Assembly: GCF_003651185.1 (NCBI RefSeq)
Contig: NZ_RCDC01000004.1
Coordinates: 1,164,659 to 1,228,658 of the forward strand
DNA length: 64,000 bases
DNA from: Stenotrophomonas rhizophila
GTDB taxonomy: Bacteria > Pseudomonadota > Gammaproteobacteria > Xanthomonadales > Xanthomonadaceae
Reading direction: 5' to 3'
In this document: positions 46,525 through 55,559 of the stretch, one piece after another
Layout of the letters: the number at the start of each line of letters is the position of its first letter
Position numbering within the stretch: position 1 is the first letter of the stretch
Made by a program: the position numbers and the translations under genes
Notes under the pieces: generated by a model
Seen by the model: the letters and a program-made list of their open reading frames with translations, nothing else
What the model was told of the DNA's origin: nothing
Database searches by the model: none

Positions 46525-46554
46525 AAAAAGCCGGACCGCGCGATGCGGTCCGGC
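46525..46554 (-). terminator. Intrinsic terminator between rbfA and infB
   Basis: On the minus strand GCCGGACCGC pairs with GCGGTCCGGC and TTTTT follows (46529-46525). Read on the minus strand, rbfA starts upstream at 46487, so the element sits downstream of infB? Orientation check: infB (46563-49205) is transcribed first and rbfA lies beyond; the hairpin falls after the infB stop and before the rbfA start at 46487. Confidence 0.8.
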
Positions 46555-46562
46555 CTGGAACA

Positions 46563-49205
46563 TTACAGGGTGCGCGGCACTTCGATACGCTCGAAGCACT
46601 CGATCTGATCACCCGGCTTGACGTCGTTGTAAGCCTTCACGCCGATACCGCATTCGGTACCGTTGCGGACTTCTTCGACGTTCTCCTTGAAGCGACGCAG
46701 CGATTCCAGCTCGCCTTCGAAGACCACGACGCTGTCGCGCAGGACGCGGATCGGCTTGCTGCGCTTCACCGTGCCTTCGATGATCATGCAGCCTGCGACC
46801 GCACCGAACTTCGAGCTGCGGAACACATCGCGGACCTGGGCGATACCGATGATCTCTTCGCGGATTTCCACGCCGAGCAGACCGGAGGCCACCTGCTTCA
46901 CCTGATCGATCACGTCATAGATGATCGAGAAGTAACGCAGGTCCACACCGTTGGACTCGATGATGCGACGCGCGGAGGCGTCGGCACGCACGTTGAAGCC
47001 GATCACGGTGGCCTTGGAGGCAACCGCCGAGTTGGCGTCCGATTCGGTGATGCCGCCCACGCCAGAGTGGATCACGTTGATGCGGATGTCGTCGTTGGAC
47101 AGCGCGACCAGTGCCTGGCTCAGCGCCTGCACCGAACCCTGCACGTCGGCCTTGATCACCAGGTTCAGCACCTGCTGGCCATCGCCCTTGCCCAGGGTCG
47201 CCATGATGTCTTCCATGCGGCTGCCCGCGGACTGCACCAGGCGCGATTCACGGCGCTTGGTTTCGCGCTGCTGCGCAACGTCCTTGGCCAGACGCTCGTC
47301 TTCAACCACGACGAAGTCATCACCGGCATCCGGCACGCCGGACAGACCCAGCACCTGCACCGGAATCGACGGGCCAGCCTGATCAGGCTGTGCGCCGGTT
47401 TCGTCGAACAGGGCGCGCACGCGGCCGTACTGGATACCACAGACCAGGTAATCGCCCTTCTTCAGCGAACCCTGCTGCACCAGCACGGTGGCGATCGGGC
47501 CACGGCCCTTGTCCAGCGAGGACTCGATGACCACGCCGGTGGCGCGACCGTCGGCCACGGCCTTCAGTTCCAGCAGTTCGGCCTGGATCGAGATCGCGTC
47601 CAGCAGGTCGTCGATGCCCAGCCCGGCCTTGGCCGAGATCTCGACCATCTGCACGTCACCACCGAAATCTTCGGAGACGACCTGCTCGGTGAGCAGCTCG
47701 TTCTTGACGCGCATCGGATCGGCACCGGACTTGTCGATCTTGTTGATCGCCACGATCAGCGGCACACCCGCCGAACGGGCGTGCTGGATGGCTTCCTTGG
47801 TCTGCGGCATGACGCCGTCATCGGCCGCCACCACCAGCACCACGATGTCGGTCAGCTTGGCACCGCGGGCACGCATGGACGTAAACGCCGCGTGGCCCGG
47901 GGTATCCAGGAAGCTGATCACGCCCTTCGGCGTTTCAACGTGGTACGCACCGATGTGCTGGGTGATGCCACCGGCTTCGCCCGTGGCGACCTTGGTGCGG
48001 CGGATGTAATCCAGCAGCGAGGTCTTGCCGTGATCGACGTGGCCCATGATGGTGACCACCGGCGGACGTGCCACCGGCTCGCCCTGGTTGCCACCGGCCA
48101 GCGCCAGCAGCGCGTCTTCGGCGTCGTTGGTGTTGGCACGGATCACGTTGTGGCCGAGTTCTTCGGTCACCAGCGCGGCGGTGTCATGGTCGATGGTCTG
48201 GGTGATGGTCGCCATGACGCCCATCTTGAACAGCGCCTTGACCACATCGCCGCCCTTGACGGCCAGCTTCTGGGCCAGATCGGCGACGGTGATGGTGTCG
48301 CCGATGGTGACGTCACGCACGATCGGCGCGACCGGACGTTCGAACCCATGGGCACCACCGCCGCTGCGCGACTGGTTGCTGTCACGGCGGCTGCCGTGCT
48401 GCACGCGCCCGGTCGGACGACCGCGCGAGTTGCTGTTGTTGCCGCGGCGGGCACGATCGGCGGCCGACAGATGCAGCTGACCGGCGAAGCGGTTGCCACC
48501 ATCGTCGTCGCGCTTGGCGCCCGGACGGTTGTTGTTGTTGTTCGAGTTGCGATCGTCCGAACGCGGTGCCGGACGGGCAGCCGACGGTGCAGCCGGGCGC
48601 GCGTTGCGGGCCGGTGCATCGGCAGCAGCCGGCTTGGCCGCAGCCGGGGCCGGGGCCGGCGGTGCGTTCTTGGCCGCTTCAGCAGCGGCTTCGGCCGCCT
48701 TGCGCTCGGCTTCGGCACGTTCCTTGGCGTCGATTTCTTCCTGACGCTTGCGGGCGATTTCTTCGTCGCGCGCACGGTCCTTCTCGGCCAGTGCGCGCTG
48801 CTCGTCCAGATTGCGCTGGCGGGATTCCTCCAGCTTGCGCAGGATGTCGGCGCGCTCCTCATCCGCGGTCATCGGCTTGCCGCTGGCGTCCTTCATGTAG
48901 GTACGCTTCTGGCGCACTTCCACGTTGACGGTCGTCTTGCTGCGGCCGGCACTGACGGTCACTTCCTGCAACTTGCGACGGTTCAGGGTGATCTTCTTGG
49001 CGGCTTCGTCGGTGCTCTCGACGGGCTGCTCGGTCTTGCCGTGCGAGCGACGAAGGAAGCCCAGGAGCTTCACCTTTTCGGTACTGGTCACGACCTGGTC
49101 GGGACCGCTGAACTTCATGCCGGCTTCGGCAAGTTGTACGAGCAGTTTATCGACCGGGGTGTTGACCAGTTCGGCAAGCTTGCGGATGGTGGTTTGCTGC
49201 GACAT
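46563..49205 (-). CDS. infB: Translation initiation factor IF-2
   Basis: 880 residues. Two IF2_N modules ([20 protein letters not shown] near the start; [20 protein letters not shown] around 310) flank a charged alanine/arginine-rich linker with an Asn run ([11 protein letters not shown]). The GTPase core has [21 protein letters not shown] and NKIDKSGAD; the C-domain binds fMet-tRNA ([20 protein letters not shown]). It places initiator tRNA on the ribosome. Confidence 0.97.
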   Translation of the reverse strand: MSQQTTIRKLAELVNTPVDKLLVQLAEAGMKFSGPDQVVTSTEKVKLLGFLRRSHGKTEQPVESTDEAAKKITLNRRKLQEVTVSAGRSKTTVNVEVRQKRTYMKDASGKPMTADEERADILRKLEESRQRNLDEQRALAEKDRARDEEIARKRQEEIDAKERAEAERKAAEAAAEAAKNAPPAPAPAAAKPAAADAPARNARPAAPSAARPAPRSDDRNSNNNNNRPGAKRDDDGGNRFAGQLHLSAADRARRGNNSNSRGRPTGRVQHGSRRDSNQSRSGGGAHGFERPVAPIVRDVTIGDTITVADLAQKLAVKGGDVVKALFKMGVMATITQTIDHDTAALVTEELGHNVIRANTNDAEDALLALAGGNQGEPVARPPVVTIMGHVDHGKTSLLDYIRRTKVATGEAGGITQHIGAYHVETPKGVISFLDTPGHAAFTSMRARGAKLTDIVVLVVAADDGVMPQTKEAIQHARSAGVPLIVAINKIDKSGADPMRVKNELLTEQVVSEDFGGDVQMVEISAKAGLGIDDLLDAISIQAELLELKAVADGRATGVVIESSLDKGRGPIATVLVQQGSLKKGDYLVCGIQYGRVRALFDETGAQPDQAGPSIPVQVLGLSGVPDAGDDFVVVEDERLAKDVAQQRETKRRESRLVQSAGSRMEDIMATLGKGDGQQVLNLVIKADVQGSVQALSQALVALSNDDIRINVIHSGVGGITESDANSAVASKATVIGFNVRADASARRIIESNGVDLRYFSIIYDVIDQVKQVASGLLGVEIREEIIGIAQVRDVFRSSKFGAVAGCMIIEGTVKRSKPIRVLRDSVVVFEGELESLRRFKENVEEVRNGTECGIGVKAYNDVKPGDQIECFERIEVPRTL

Positions 49206-49300
49206 TCGGATCCTATGATCTGGTTGGCGCTCCCTCGAAACGTGCGAAGGCAGCGCGGAGTCTAAGCCCTGAGCGGGTCAGGGCACTGTTCATCGCTGGC

Positions 49301-50812
49301 TCATTCGCCGCGCTCCAGGCGGGCGATCTCCTCGGCTCGGGCGGCAAGGATCAGGGCGGCGGCGCGCTCCTGGTCCATGTCCTCGATGCCGAACTCGAGG
49401 ATCTCGTCGGCGGCCAGGTCCGACAGGTCCTCACTGGTACGCACGCCGTGACCGGCCAGGGCGTAGGCAGTTGCCTCGTCCATGCCTTCCAGGGCGAGCA
49501 GGTCTTCCGACGGCGAGCCGTCTTCCAGACCTTCTTCCACCGCGAGCGCTTCGTTGAGCAGCGCATCGCGGGCACGGGCACGCAGCTCTTCGACGATGTC
49601 TTCGTCGAAGCCTTCCACGGCCAGCAGTTCGCCGACCGGGACGTAGGCGATTTCTTCCACGGTGTTGAAGCCTTCGGTCACCAGGATGGCGGCGATTTCT
49701 TCATCCACTTCCAGCTTGTCCATGAACAGCTGGCGGGCAACACCCTGCTCTGCCTCGGACTTGGCGGTCACCTGGTCCTGGGTCATCACATTGAGCTGCC
49801 AACCGGTCAGGCGGCTGGCAAGACGGACGTTCTGGCCGCCCTTGCCGATCGCCTGGGCCAGGCGCTCTTCCGCCACGGCCAGGTCCATCGAGTGCTTTTC
49901 TTCATCGACGATGATCGACTGCACTTCCGCCGGCGCCATCGCGTTGATGACGAAGTTGGCGGGGTTCTCGTTCCACAGCACGATGTCCACGCGCTCGCCA
50001 TTGAGCTCGTTGGACACGGCCTGCACGCGCGAACCGCGCATGCCGATGCAGGCACCGATCGGATCGGTACGCGAATCGTGGGCCAGCACGGCGATCTTGG
50101 CGCGGTCGCCCGGATCACGTGCACAGGCCTTGATCTCGACCAGGCCCTGGCCGACTTCCGGCACTTCGAGCTTGAACAGTTCGATCATGAATTCCGGGGC
50201 GGCGCGGCTGATGAACAGCTGCGGGCCACGCGGTTCGGAGCGAACTTCGGCCAGGTAACCGCGCACGCGGTCGCCAGCGCGCAGTACGTCGCGCGGAATG
50301 CCCTTGTCCTTCGGAATGAAGGCCTCGGCGTTGCCGCCCAGGTCCACATAGATGTTGCCGCGCTCGGCGCGCTTGACCACACCGGTGACCAGTTCACCGA
50401 CGCGATCCTTCCATGCATCGACCACCTGCTGACGCTCGGCCTCGCGCACGCGCTGGACGATCACCTGCTTGGCGGCCTGTGCGGCGATACGGCCGAAGTC
50501 CGGGTTTTCGATCTGCTCTTCGATGTAGTCGCCGACTTCCACGCCGTCGGCTTCATCGATGGCGTCCATCAGACGGATCTGGCGGTCCGGGGACTCCATG
50601 ACCACGTCATCGGCCACCACTTCCCAGCGGCGGAAGGTTTCGTAGTTGCCGTCCTTGTGGTCGATCGACACACGGGCCAGCACTTCTTCTTCCGGGTAAC
50701 GCTTTTTGGCAGCCGAAGCCAACGCTGCCTCGATGGCATCGAAGATGACTTCGCGCGGGACGCCTTTTTCGTTGGCGACCGCATCCACTACCAGCAAAAG
50801 TTCCTTGCTCAT
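49301..50812 (-). CDS. nusA: Transcription termination/antitermination factor NusA
   Basis: 503 residues from the ATG at 50812. N-terminal RNAP-binding domain, S1 domain around 135-200 (GVVKRAERGNIYVDLGGNAE), KH domains (DPIGACIGMRGSRVQAVSNE; AIGKGGQNVRLASRLTGWQL), and two acidic C-terminal helix-hairpin-helix repeats (about 365-500), as in E. coli. It modulates pausing and termination. Four bases separate it from rimP. Confidence 0.97.
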   Translation of the reverse strand: MSKELLLVVDAVANEKGVPREVIFDAIEAALASAAKKRYPEEEVLARVSIDHKDGNYETFRRWEVVADDVVMESPDRQIRLMDAIDEADGVEVGDYIEEQIENPDFGRIAAQAAKQVIVQRVREAERQQVVDAWKDRVGELVTGVVKRAERGNIYVDLGGNAEAFIPKDKGIPRDVLRAGDRVRGYLAEVRSEPRGPQLFISRAAPEFMIELFKLEVPEVGQGLVEIKACARDPGDRAKIAVLAHDSRTDPIGACIGMRGSRVQAVSNELNGERVDIVLWNENPANFVINAMAPAEVQSIIVDEEKHSMDLAVAEERLAQAIGKGGQNVRLASRLTGWQLNVMTQDQVTAKSEAEQGVARQLFMDKLEVDEEIAAILVTEGFNTVEEIAYVPVGELLAVEGFDEDIVEELRARARDALLNEALAVEEGLEDGSPSEDLLALEGMDEATAYALAGHGVRTSEDLSDLAADEILEFGIEDMDQERAAALILAARAEEIARLERGE

Positions 50813-50816
50813 TGGC

Positions 50817-51407
50817 TCACTCCGCGCGCGGCTTTTTGGCCGCCGGCTCGTTGGATGGTTTCTTGTTCGCCTTGCCACCCTGTTTGGGTGCCGGGCCAGT
50901 CGGTTTGGTCGGAGCCAGGCCGAGGGCGGCCCAGTCCGGCATGATGCGCGCCTTGTCGATGTTGTCGATGTCGGCGGTAAACGGGGCATTGTCGACCTTG
51001 AAGGTGACCGTGCCTTGTTCGATATCCACGGCGAGGATCTCGCCCTGCAGACGGCGGCGGCCGTCCTGCGGCAGGCTCAGCGTCACCTTGGCGGATTCGC
51101 CGATGGCGCGCTCGAACTGGTCGCCGGTGAACAGCGGGCGGTCCACGCCCGGCGAAGACACTTCCAGCGTGTAGTTCGCCGTGATCGGGTCCTCGACGTC
51201 CAGCTGGGCGGACACTTCGCGGCTGACGCGTTCGCAGTCGTCGATGTTGACGATGCGCTCGGGCTGTTCGGCCAGCGGCACGTCGATGTACAGGCGCAGC
51301 GTGGCACCACCCGGGGCGGTCAGATATTCCACGCCCAGCAGCTCGAGACCCAGCGACTGAACGGTGGGGGCGAGCAGATTCGCGATTTCGGTTGCCTTGT
51401 CGCTCAC
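50817..51407 (-). CDS. rimP: Ribosome maturation factor RimP
   Basis: 196 residues, starting with GTG at 51407 (AAGG upstream): [20 protein letters not shown]. The core has [20 protein letters not shown] and [20 protein letters not shown], a clear family signature. The C-terminus is a Lys/Pro-rich tail not found in all members. It is needed for 30S assembly. First protein gene of the rimP-nusA-infB operon. Confidence 0.95.
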   Translation of the reverse strand: MSDKATEIANLLAPTVQSLGLELLGVEYLTAPGGATLRLYIDVPLAEQPERIVNIDDCERVSREVSAQLDVEDPITANYTLEVSSPGVDRPLFTGDQFERAIGESAKVTLSLPQDGRRRLQGEILAVDIEQGTVTFKVDNAPFTADIDNIDKARIMPDWAALGLAPTKPTGPAPKQGGKANKKPSNEPAAKKPRAE

Positions 51408-51470
51408 AGTCGGCCTTGATTCGTTGAAAAGAAATACGGGTCTGGTCCGTTGCATGGACCACCTTCCGGA

Positions 51471-51494
51471 AACAACAAAGGGCCCGTTGGGCCC
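51471..51494 (-). terminator. Weak terminator-like hairpin upstream of rimP
   Basis: GGGCCC (51480-51485) and GGGCCC (51489-51494) flank GTT; on the minus strand TTTGTTGTT follows. It lies 64 bases before the rimP start codon and might attenuate the operon, but the stem is short. Confidence 0.4.
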
Positions 51495-51837
51495 CTGTCC
51501 GGTACAACTCCGGTCATGCTGGATTCCGGTGCAGATGCGCACGTGGTGCGTTCCTGCGAGCCCAGCGTTCCGGGGGTCACGGCGGCCTGGGTACAGGTTG
51601 CCGTTCCTGGAAGCCGGTTGCGGGGCCTGTTCATTTCCGTTGACAGGAGATGAGTAGACAGTCCGCTAAGCCACTGATGATAGCCGGTGCACCGCGCTGG
51701 TGCAATGGTTGGGGTGGCTACTGGCGCCTCTATTCGGAAAGCTGAACAGCGAAGGCGGGCTGTTTAGGCTTTCGTCGAGGGCATCGGTGCAGGCAGGTCC
51801 GCGGGACGCGCCGTGAACCCCGCTCCGCGGCCCGGCC

Positions 51838-51936
51838 CAGCCGCTGGCGGCTGTGCGTTCGAACGCATGCGAGGCAGTGCCTCGCAGGCAATGCGCCCTC
51901 ACCCATGGGGGCTCATGGGCGACATCCATGTCGCCC
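51838..51936. repeat. Array of five adjacent palindromes in the tRNA-fMet/rimP gap
   Basis: Successive palindromes are AGCCGC/GCGGCT (~51839-51854), TGCGTTCGAACGCA (~51855-51868), TGCGAGGCA-G-TGCCTCGCA (51868-51886), CCCATGGG/CATGGG (~51903-51919) and GGGCGACAT-CC-ATGTCGCCC (51917-51936). They leave almost no unpaired bases between them. The rest of 51408-52102 (695 bases) holds no gene that I can support. Confidence 0.65.
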
Positions 51937-52036
51937 AATGGTCCCGCCAACCTGCCCACACCGCTGCCTACGGAAATGGCTGGCCAGTCACTGAAGTCGC
52001 AAGCAAAGGCGGGCAACATTTCAGGCGATGCCACAA

Positions 52037-52071
52037 CGAAAAAAGCGACCTCGTCGACGAGATCGCCTTTT
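52037..52071 (-). terminator. Terminator after the downstream tRNA-fMet gene
   Basis: On the minus strand AGGCGATCTCG pairs with CGAGGTCGCTT (two wobble pairs) around TCGA, followed by TTTTTTCG. Confidence 0.8.
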
Positions 52072-52102
52072 CGTCTACTGCATCTGCACTGCAGATTTTC
52101 TG

Positions 52103-52179
52103 TGGTAGCGGGGGCAGGATTTGAACCTGCGACCTTCGGGTTATGAGCCCGACGAGCTGCCAGACTGCTCCACCCCGCA
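52103..52179 (-). tRNA. metY: Initiator tRNA-fMet (CAT), copy 2
   Basis: 77 nucleotides with anticodon CAT. Initiator features are an unpaired first acceptor position (T1 opposite T72) and three consecutive G-C pairs in the anticodon stem (CGGGCTCATAACCCG). CCA is encoded. Position upstream of rimP matches E. coli metY-rimP-nusA-infB. Confidence 0.95.
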
Positions 52180-52263
52180 GCAGAAGCGGAATTGTAAGGG
52201 AGTTTGAGTTCCCGTGCAACCCCTTTGAAACATCGGCTGTGAAAGGCGAGCCAGACCCAGGAA

Positions 52264-52295
52264 CGAAAAAAGCGACACCGTTTCCGGTATCGCTT
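52264..52295 (-). terminator. Terminator between the two tRNA-fMet genes
   Basis: On the minus strand AAGCGATACCG pairs with CGGTGTCGCTT around GAAA, followed by a T-run (52270-52266). Its outer stem resembles that of the second terminator, consistent with duplication. Confidence 0.8.
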
Positions 52296-52332
52296 GATTC
52301 GTCCACTGCCTCCGGTTTGCACCGGAGCTATA

Positions 52333-52409
52333 TGGTAGCGGGGGCAGGATTTGAACCTGCGACCTTCGGGTTATGAGCCCGACGAGCTGCCAGACTGCTC
52401 CACCCCGCA
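52333..52409 (-). tRNA. metY: Initiator tRNA-fMet (CAT), copy 1
   Basis: Identical to the copy at 52103-52179 over all 77 positions that I compared, including the mismatched first acceptor pair and the GGG/CCC anticodon stem. A TAATAT box on the minus strand (52502-52497) lies about 88 bases upstream as a candidate -10 element. Confidence 0.95.
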
Positions 52410-52530
52410 GCAGAAGCGGATGAGTGCGGAAGACCCGGGGGGCTTCCTAGCAACGATGTTCTGGCGAAACCGCTGCATCAACAACTCAGGAGATGAATAT
52501 TACACGAGTTGCGCACGTTTGTATCGTTTT

Positions 52531-53994
52531 TTACGAAATATGTGGAAATGCCTGCTGGCACCACACCATGATCGGGTTCCACGCCACGCCCAGGGCCAGC
52601 AGCGCCAGGGCATTCACGCCCAGCACCACGCCCAGCACGCGGTCGTTGTTGGCCGGCAGCGGCTCACCCACCGGCTCATCGAAGTACATGACCTTGATGA
52701 CGCGCAGGTAGTAGAAGCAGCCGATCACGGCGCAGATCACGCCGACCATGGCCAGCCACAGCATGTCGCCTTGGATCGCGGCACCGAGCACGGCCAGTTT
52801 GGTCCAGAAGCCCAGGAACGGCGGGATGCCTGCCAGCGACGCCATGATGCACAGCACCAGGCCGGCCATCCACGGGTTGCGGGCATTCAGACCCTTGAAG
52901 TCTTCGATCCTCTCGGCTTCAAAGCCATTCCGCGACAAGGCGATGATCGCGCCGAACGCAGCAGTGGACATGATCGCGTAGCTCAGGGCATAGAACAGCG
53001 CCGCCGAGTAACCCCGCTCGCCACCACCGGCCATGCCCATCAGCAGGAAGCCGATGTGCGAGACGGTCGAGAACGCGAGCATGCGCTTGAGGTTGGTCTG
53101 CGCGATCGCCATCAGATTGCCGATCACCAGCGACAGTGCGGCCAGACCACCGATCAGGTACTTCCACTCGTCGGCCAGCGGACCCACGCCCATTTCCAGC
53201 AGGCGGTAGGCCATGCCGAACGCCGCCAGCTTCGGGGCCGAGCTGATGAACAGCGCGACCGGTGCCGGGGCACCCTGGTAGACGTCGGGCAGCCACATGT
53301 GGAACGGTGCCGCACCCAGCTTGAAGGCCACGCCGGCGATCATGAACACCGCGCCGGTCAGCAGCAGCATCTTCTCTTCGGTATGCGGAATGGCCGCGTT
53401 GATGGCGTCCAGGTGCAGCGAGCCGGTGGCGCCGTAGATCAGCGACATGCCGTACAGCAGCAGGCCCGAGGCGAGCGAGCCGAGCACGATGTACTTCATC
53501 GCCGCTTCCGAAGCCAGGCCGTTTTCACGGTTGCTGGCGACCAGGGCGTAGGAGCACAGCGCCAGCAGTTCCAGGCCAAGATAGACCATCAGCAGGCTGC
53601 CGGCCGAGACCAGGATCATCATGCCCGCGGTGGCGAACAGGATCAGCACCGGGATCTCGCCCTGGTAGAGCTTGCGCTCGCGCAGGTAGCTCCAACCGTA
53701 GATCAGGGTCAGGCCGCTGCACAGCACGATCACGGTCTTCATCACGTCGGCCGCGTTGTCGCGGACGAACATGCCGTGGAAGACCTCGCCCTGCCCGCCC
53801 ACTCCGGTGGCGAGCATGAAGAACACGACCGCCAGCGCAGCGATCGAGAACAGGTGGGTCCAGATCTTGTTCTTCTCACTGATGAAAAGATCAAGCATCA
53901 ACAGGGCGAACGCACTGCCAACCAGCACCAGCTCGGGAGCGAGCGGCGGGAGGTCAGCGGCGGTCAGTGGCAACAGCGGCGAGGTGGTCATCAT
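52531..53994 (-). CDS. nuoN: NADH-quinone oxidoreductase subunit N
   Basis: 487 residues from the ATG at 53994. Around 14 hydrophobic helices; antiporter-like core with KLGAAPFHMWLPDVYQGAPA (the conserved lysine and GAPA motif) and IAQTNLKRMLAFSTVSHIGF. One of three proton-pumping antiporter-type subunits of complex I. Last gene of the nuo operon. No strong terminator follows before tRNA-fMet. Confidence 0.96.
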   Translation of the reverse strand: MMTTSPLLPLTAADLPPLAPELVLVGSAFALLMLDLFISEKNKIWTHLFSIAALAVVFFMLATGVGGQGEVFHGMFVRDNAADVMKTVIVLCSGLTLIYGWSYLRERKLYQGEIPVLILFATAGMMILVSAGSLLMVYLGLELLALCSYALVASNRENGLASEAAMKYIVLGSLASGLLLYGMSLIYGATGSLHLDAINAAIPHTEEKMLLLTGAVFMIAGVAFKLGAAPFHMWLPDVYQGAPAPVALFISSAPKLAAFGMAYRLLEMGVGPLADEWKYLIGGLAALSLVIGNLMAIAQTNLKRMLAFSTVSHIGFLLMGMAGGGERGYSAALFYALSYAIMSTAAFGAIIALSRNGFEAERIEDFKGLNARNPWMAGLVLCIMASLAGIPPFLGFWTKLAVLGAAIQGDMLWLAMVGVICAVIGCFYYLRVIKVMYFDEPVGEPLPANNDRVLGVVLGVNALALLALGVAWNPIMVWCQQAFPHIS

Positions 53995-54027
53995 CAAATC
54001 CTGGAATCAATACTCTCGACGGCCCGA

Positions 54028-55536
54028 TTACAGCAGCTTGCTGGATGCGATCTGCATCGCCAGCTTCGCGATCGAGGGCTCCATCAGGTCGGTCAGCGGC
54101 TTGGGGTACAGGCCCAGGGCAAGGGTGCCCACGGCGAATACACCCAACACCAGCCACTCGCGACCGTTGATGTCCTTCAGTTCGGCGACATGGGCATTGG
54201 CCACCTCACCGAAGAACACGCGCTTGTACAGCCACAGCGTATACGCCGCGGTGATCACCAGGGTGCTCGCCGCGCCGAGTGCCAGCCACGGATTGCGCTG
54301 GAAGCTGGCCATGATGATCATGAATTCACCGACGAAACCGCTGGTACCCGGCAGGCCCGCATTGGCCATGAAGAACAGCATGGCGAAGGTGGCGAACCAG
54401 GGCATCACGTTGACCACGCCGCCGTAATCGGCGATGCGGCGGCTGTGCATGCGGTCGTACAGCACACCCACGCAGGAGAACATCGCGCCGGACACGAAAC
54501 CGTGCGAGACCATCTGCACCATCGCGCCCTGCAGGCCCAAGCGGGCTGCGTCCGGGTTGCCGGCGTCACGCACCAGCCACAGGGCGATGAAGGTGCCCAG
54601 GGTGACGAAGCCCATGTGCGCGATCGACGAATAGGCGATCAGCTTCTTCATGTCGTCCTGCACCAGGGCGACCAGGCCGACGTAGATCACCGCAATGAGC
54701 GACAGCGCGATCACCAGCCAGGCCCATTCATGCGAGGCGTCCGGCACGATCGGCAGGTTGAAGCGCAGGAAGCCGTAGCCACCGATCTTCAGGGCGATGG
54801 CGGCCAGGATCACCGAGCCGGCGGTCGGCGCTTCCACGTGGGCGTCCGGCAGCCAGGTGTGGACCGGGAACATCGGCACCTTGACCGCGAAGGCGATCAG
54901 GAAGGCGAAGAAGATCCAGGTCTGTTCCTTGCCCGACAGCTGCAGCTGGTACAGGTCGGCCAGCTGGAAGCTGCCGCCCTTCAGGTACAGGTAGATCAGG
55001 GCCACCAGCATCAGCACCGAGCCGAGGAAGGTGTACAGGAAGAACTTCAGCGCGGCATAGATGCGGCGCGGGCCGCCCCAGACACCGATGATCAGGAACA
55101 TCGGGATCAGCATCGCTTCGAAGAACACGTAGAACAGCATCGCGTCCGTCGCCGAGAAGATACCGACGGTGACACCTTCCAGCATCAGGAAGGCGGCCAC
55201 GTACTGGTTCACGCGCTTGTCGATCGCGCTCCAGGCACCGATCAGGGCCAACACCGAGACCAGCGTGGTCAGCAGGATCAGCGCGATCGCGATGCCGTCG
55301 ACGCCGAGGTTGTAGCCGATGTCGTAGGCGGGAATCCAGGCGCGGGTCTCGACGAACTGCAGCGCGTCGATTCCCGTGTCATAGCCGCTGAGCAGCGACA
55401 GGCTGGCCACGAAGGTCAGCACCGCGACGCCCAGGGACGCCCACCGGGCGGTTTGGGCATCACGGATGGCAAGGATCAAGGCACCGCCGATGATCGGCAG
55501 CCAGATGAGAACACTAAGTAGGGGCCAGTTCGACAC
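54028..55536 (-). CDS. nuoM: NADH-quinone oxidoreductase subunit M
   Basis: 502 residues, GTG start at 55536 (MSNWPLLSVLIWLPIIGGAL). Antiporter-type core: FYVFFEAMLIPMFLIIGVWG (conserved Glu), KVPMFPVHTWLPDAHVEAPT and LIAYSSIAHMGFVTLG. Proton channel subunit of complex I. It lies 23 bases after nuoL. Confidence 0.96.
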   Translation of the reverse strand: MSNWPLLSVLIWLPIIGGALILAIRDAQTARWASLGVAVLTFVASLSLLSGYDTGIDALQFVETRAWIPAYDIGYNLGVDGIAIALILLTTLVSVLALIGAWSAIDKRVNQYVAAFLMLEGVTVGIFSATDAMLFYVFFEAMLIPMFLIIGVWGGPRRIYAALKFFLYTFLGSVLMLVALIYLYLKGGSFQLADLYQLQLSGKEQTWIFFAFLIAFAVKVPMFPVHTWLPDAHVEAPTAGSVILAAIALKIGGYGFLRFNLPIVPDASHEWAWLVIALSLIAVIYVGLVALVQDDMKKLIAYSSIAHMGFVTLGTFIALWLVRDAGNPDAARLGLQGAMVQMVSHGFVSGAMFSCVGVLYDRMHSRRIADYGGVVNVMPWFATFAMLFFMANAGLPGTSGFVGEFMIIMASFQRNPWLALGAASTLVITAAYTLWLYKRVFFGEVANAHVAELKDINGREWLVLGVFAVGTLALGLYPKPLTDLMEPSIAKLAMQIASSKLL

Positions 55537-55559
55537 GTCTTCTTATTCCGTACAGGTCA

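Noticed and set aside
46525..46554. Assigning this hairpin as the end of rbfA
   Set aside because: On the minus strand infB ends at 46563 and rbfA starts at 46487, so the hairpin lies after infB and before rbfA, not after rbfA.
51666..52322. A 218-codon minus-strand frame running through the second tRNA-fMet gene
   Set aside because: It passes through a tRNA, its terminator and the palindrome cluster, and has no recognisable domain.
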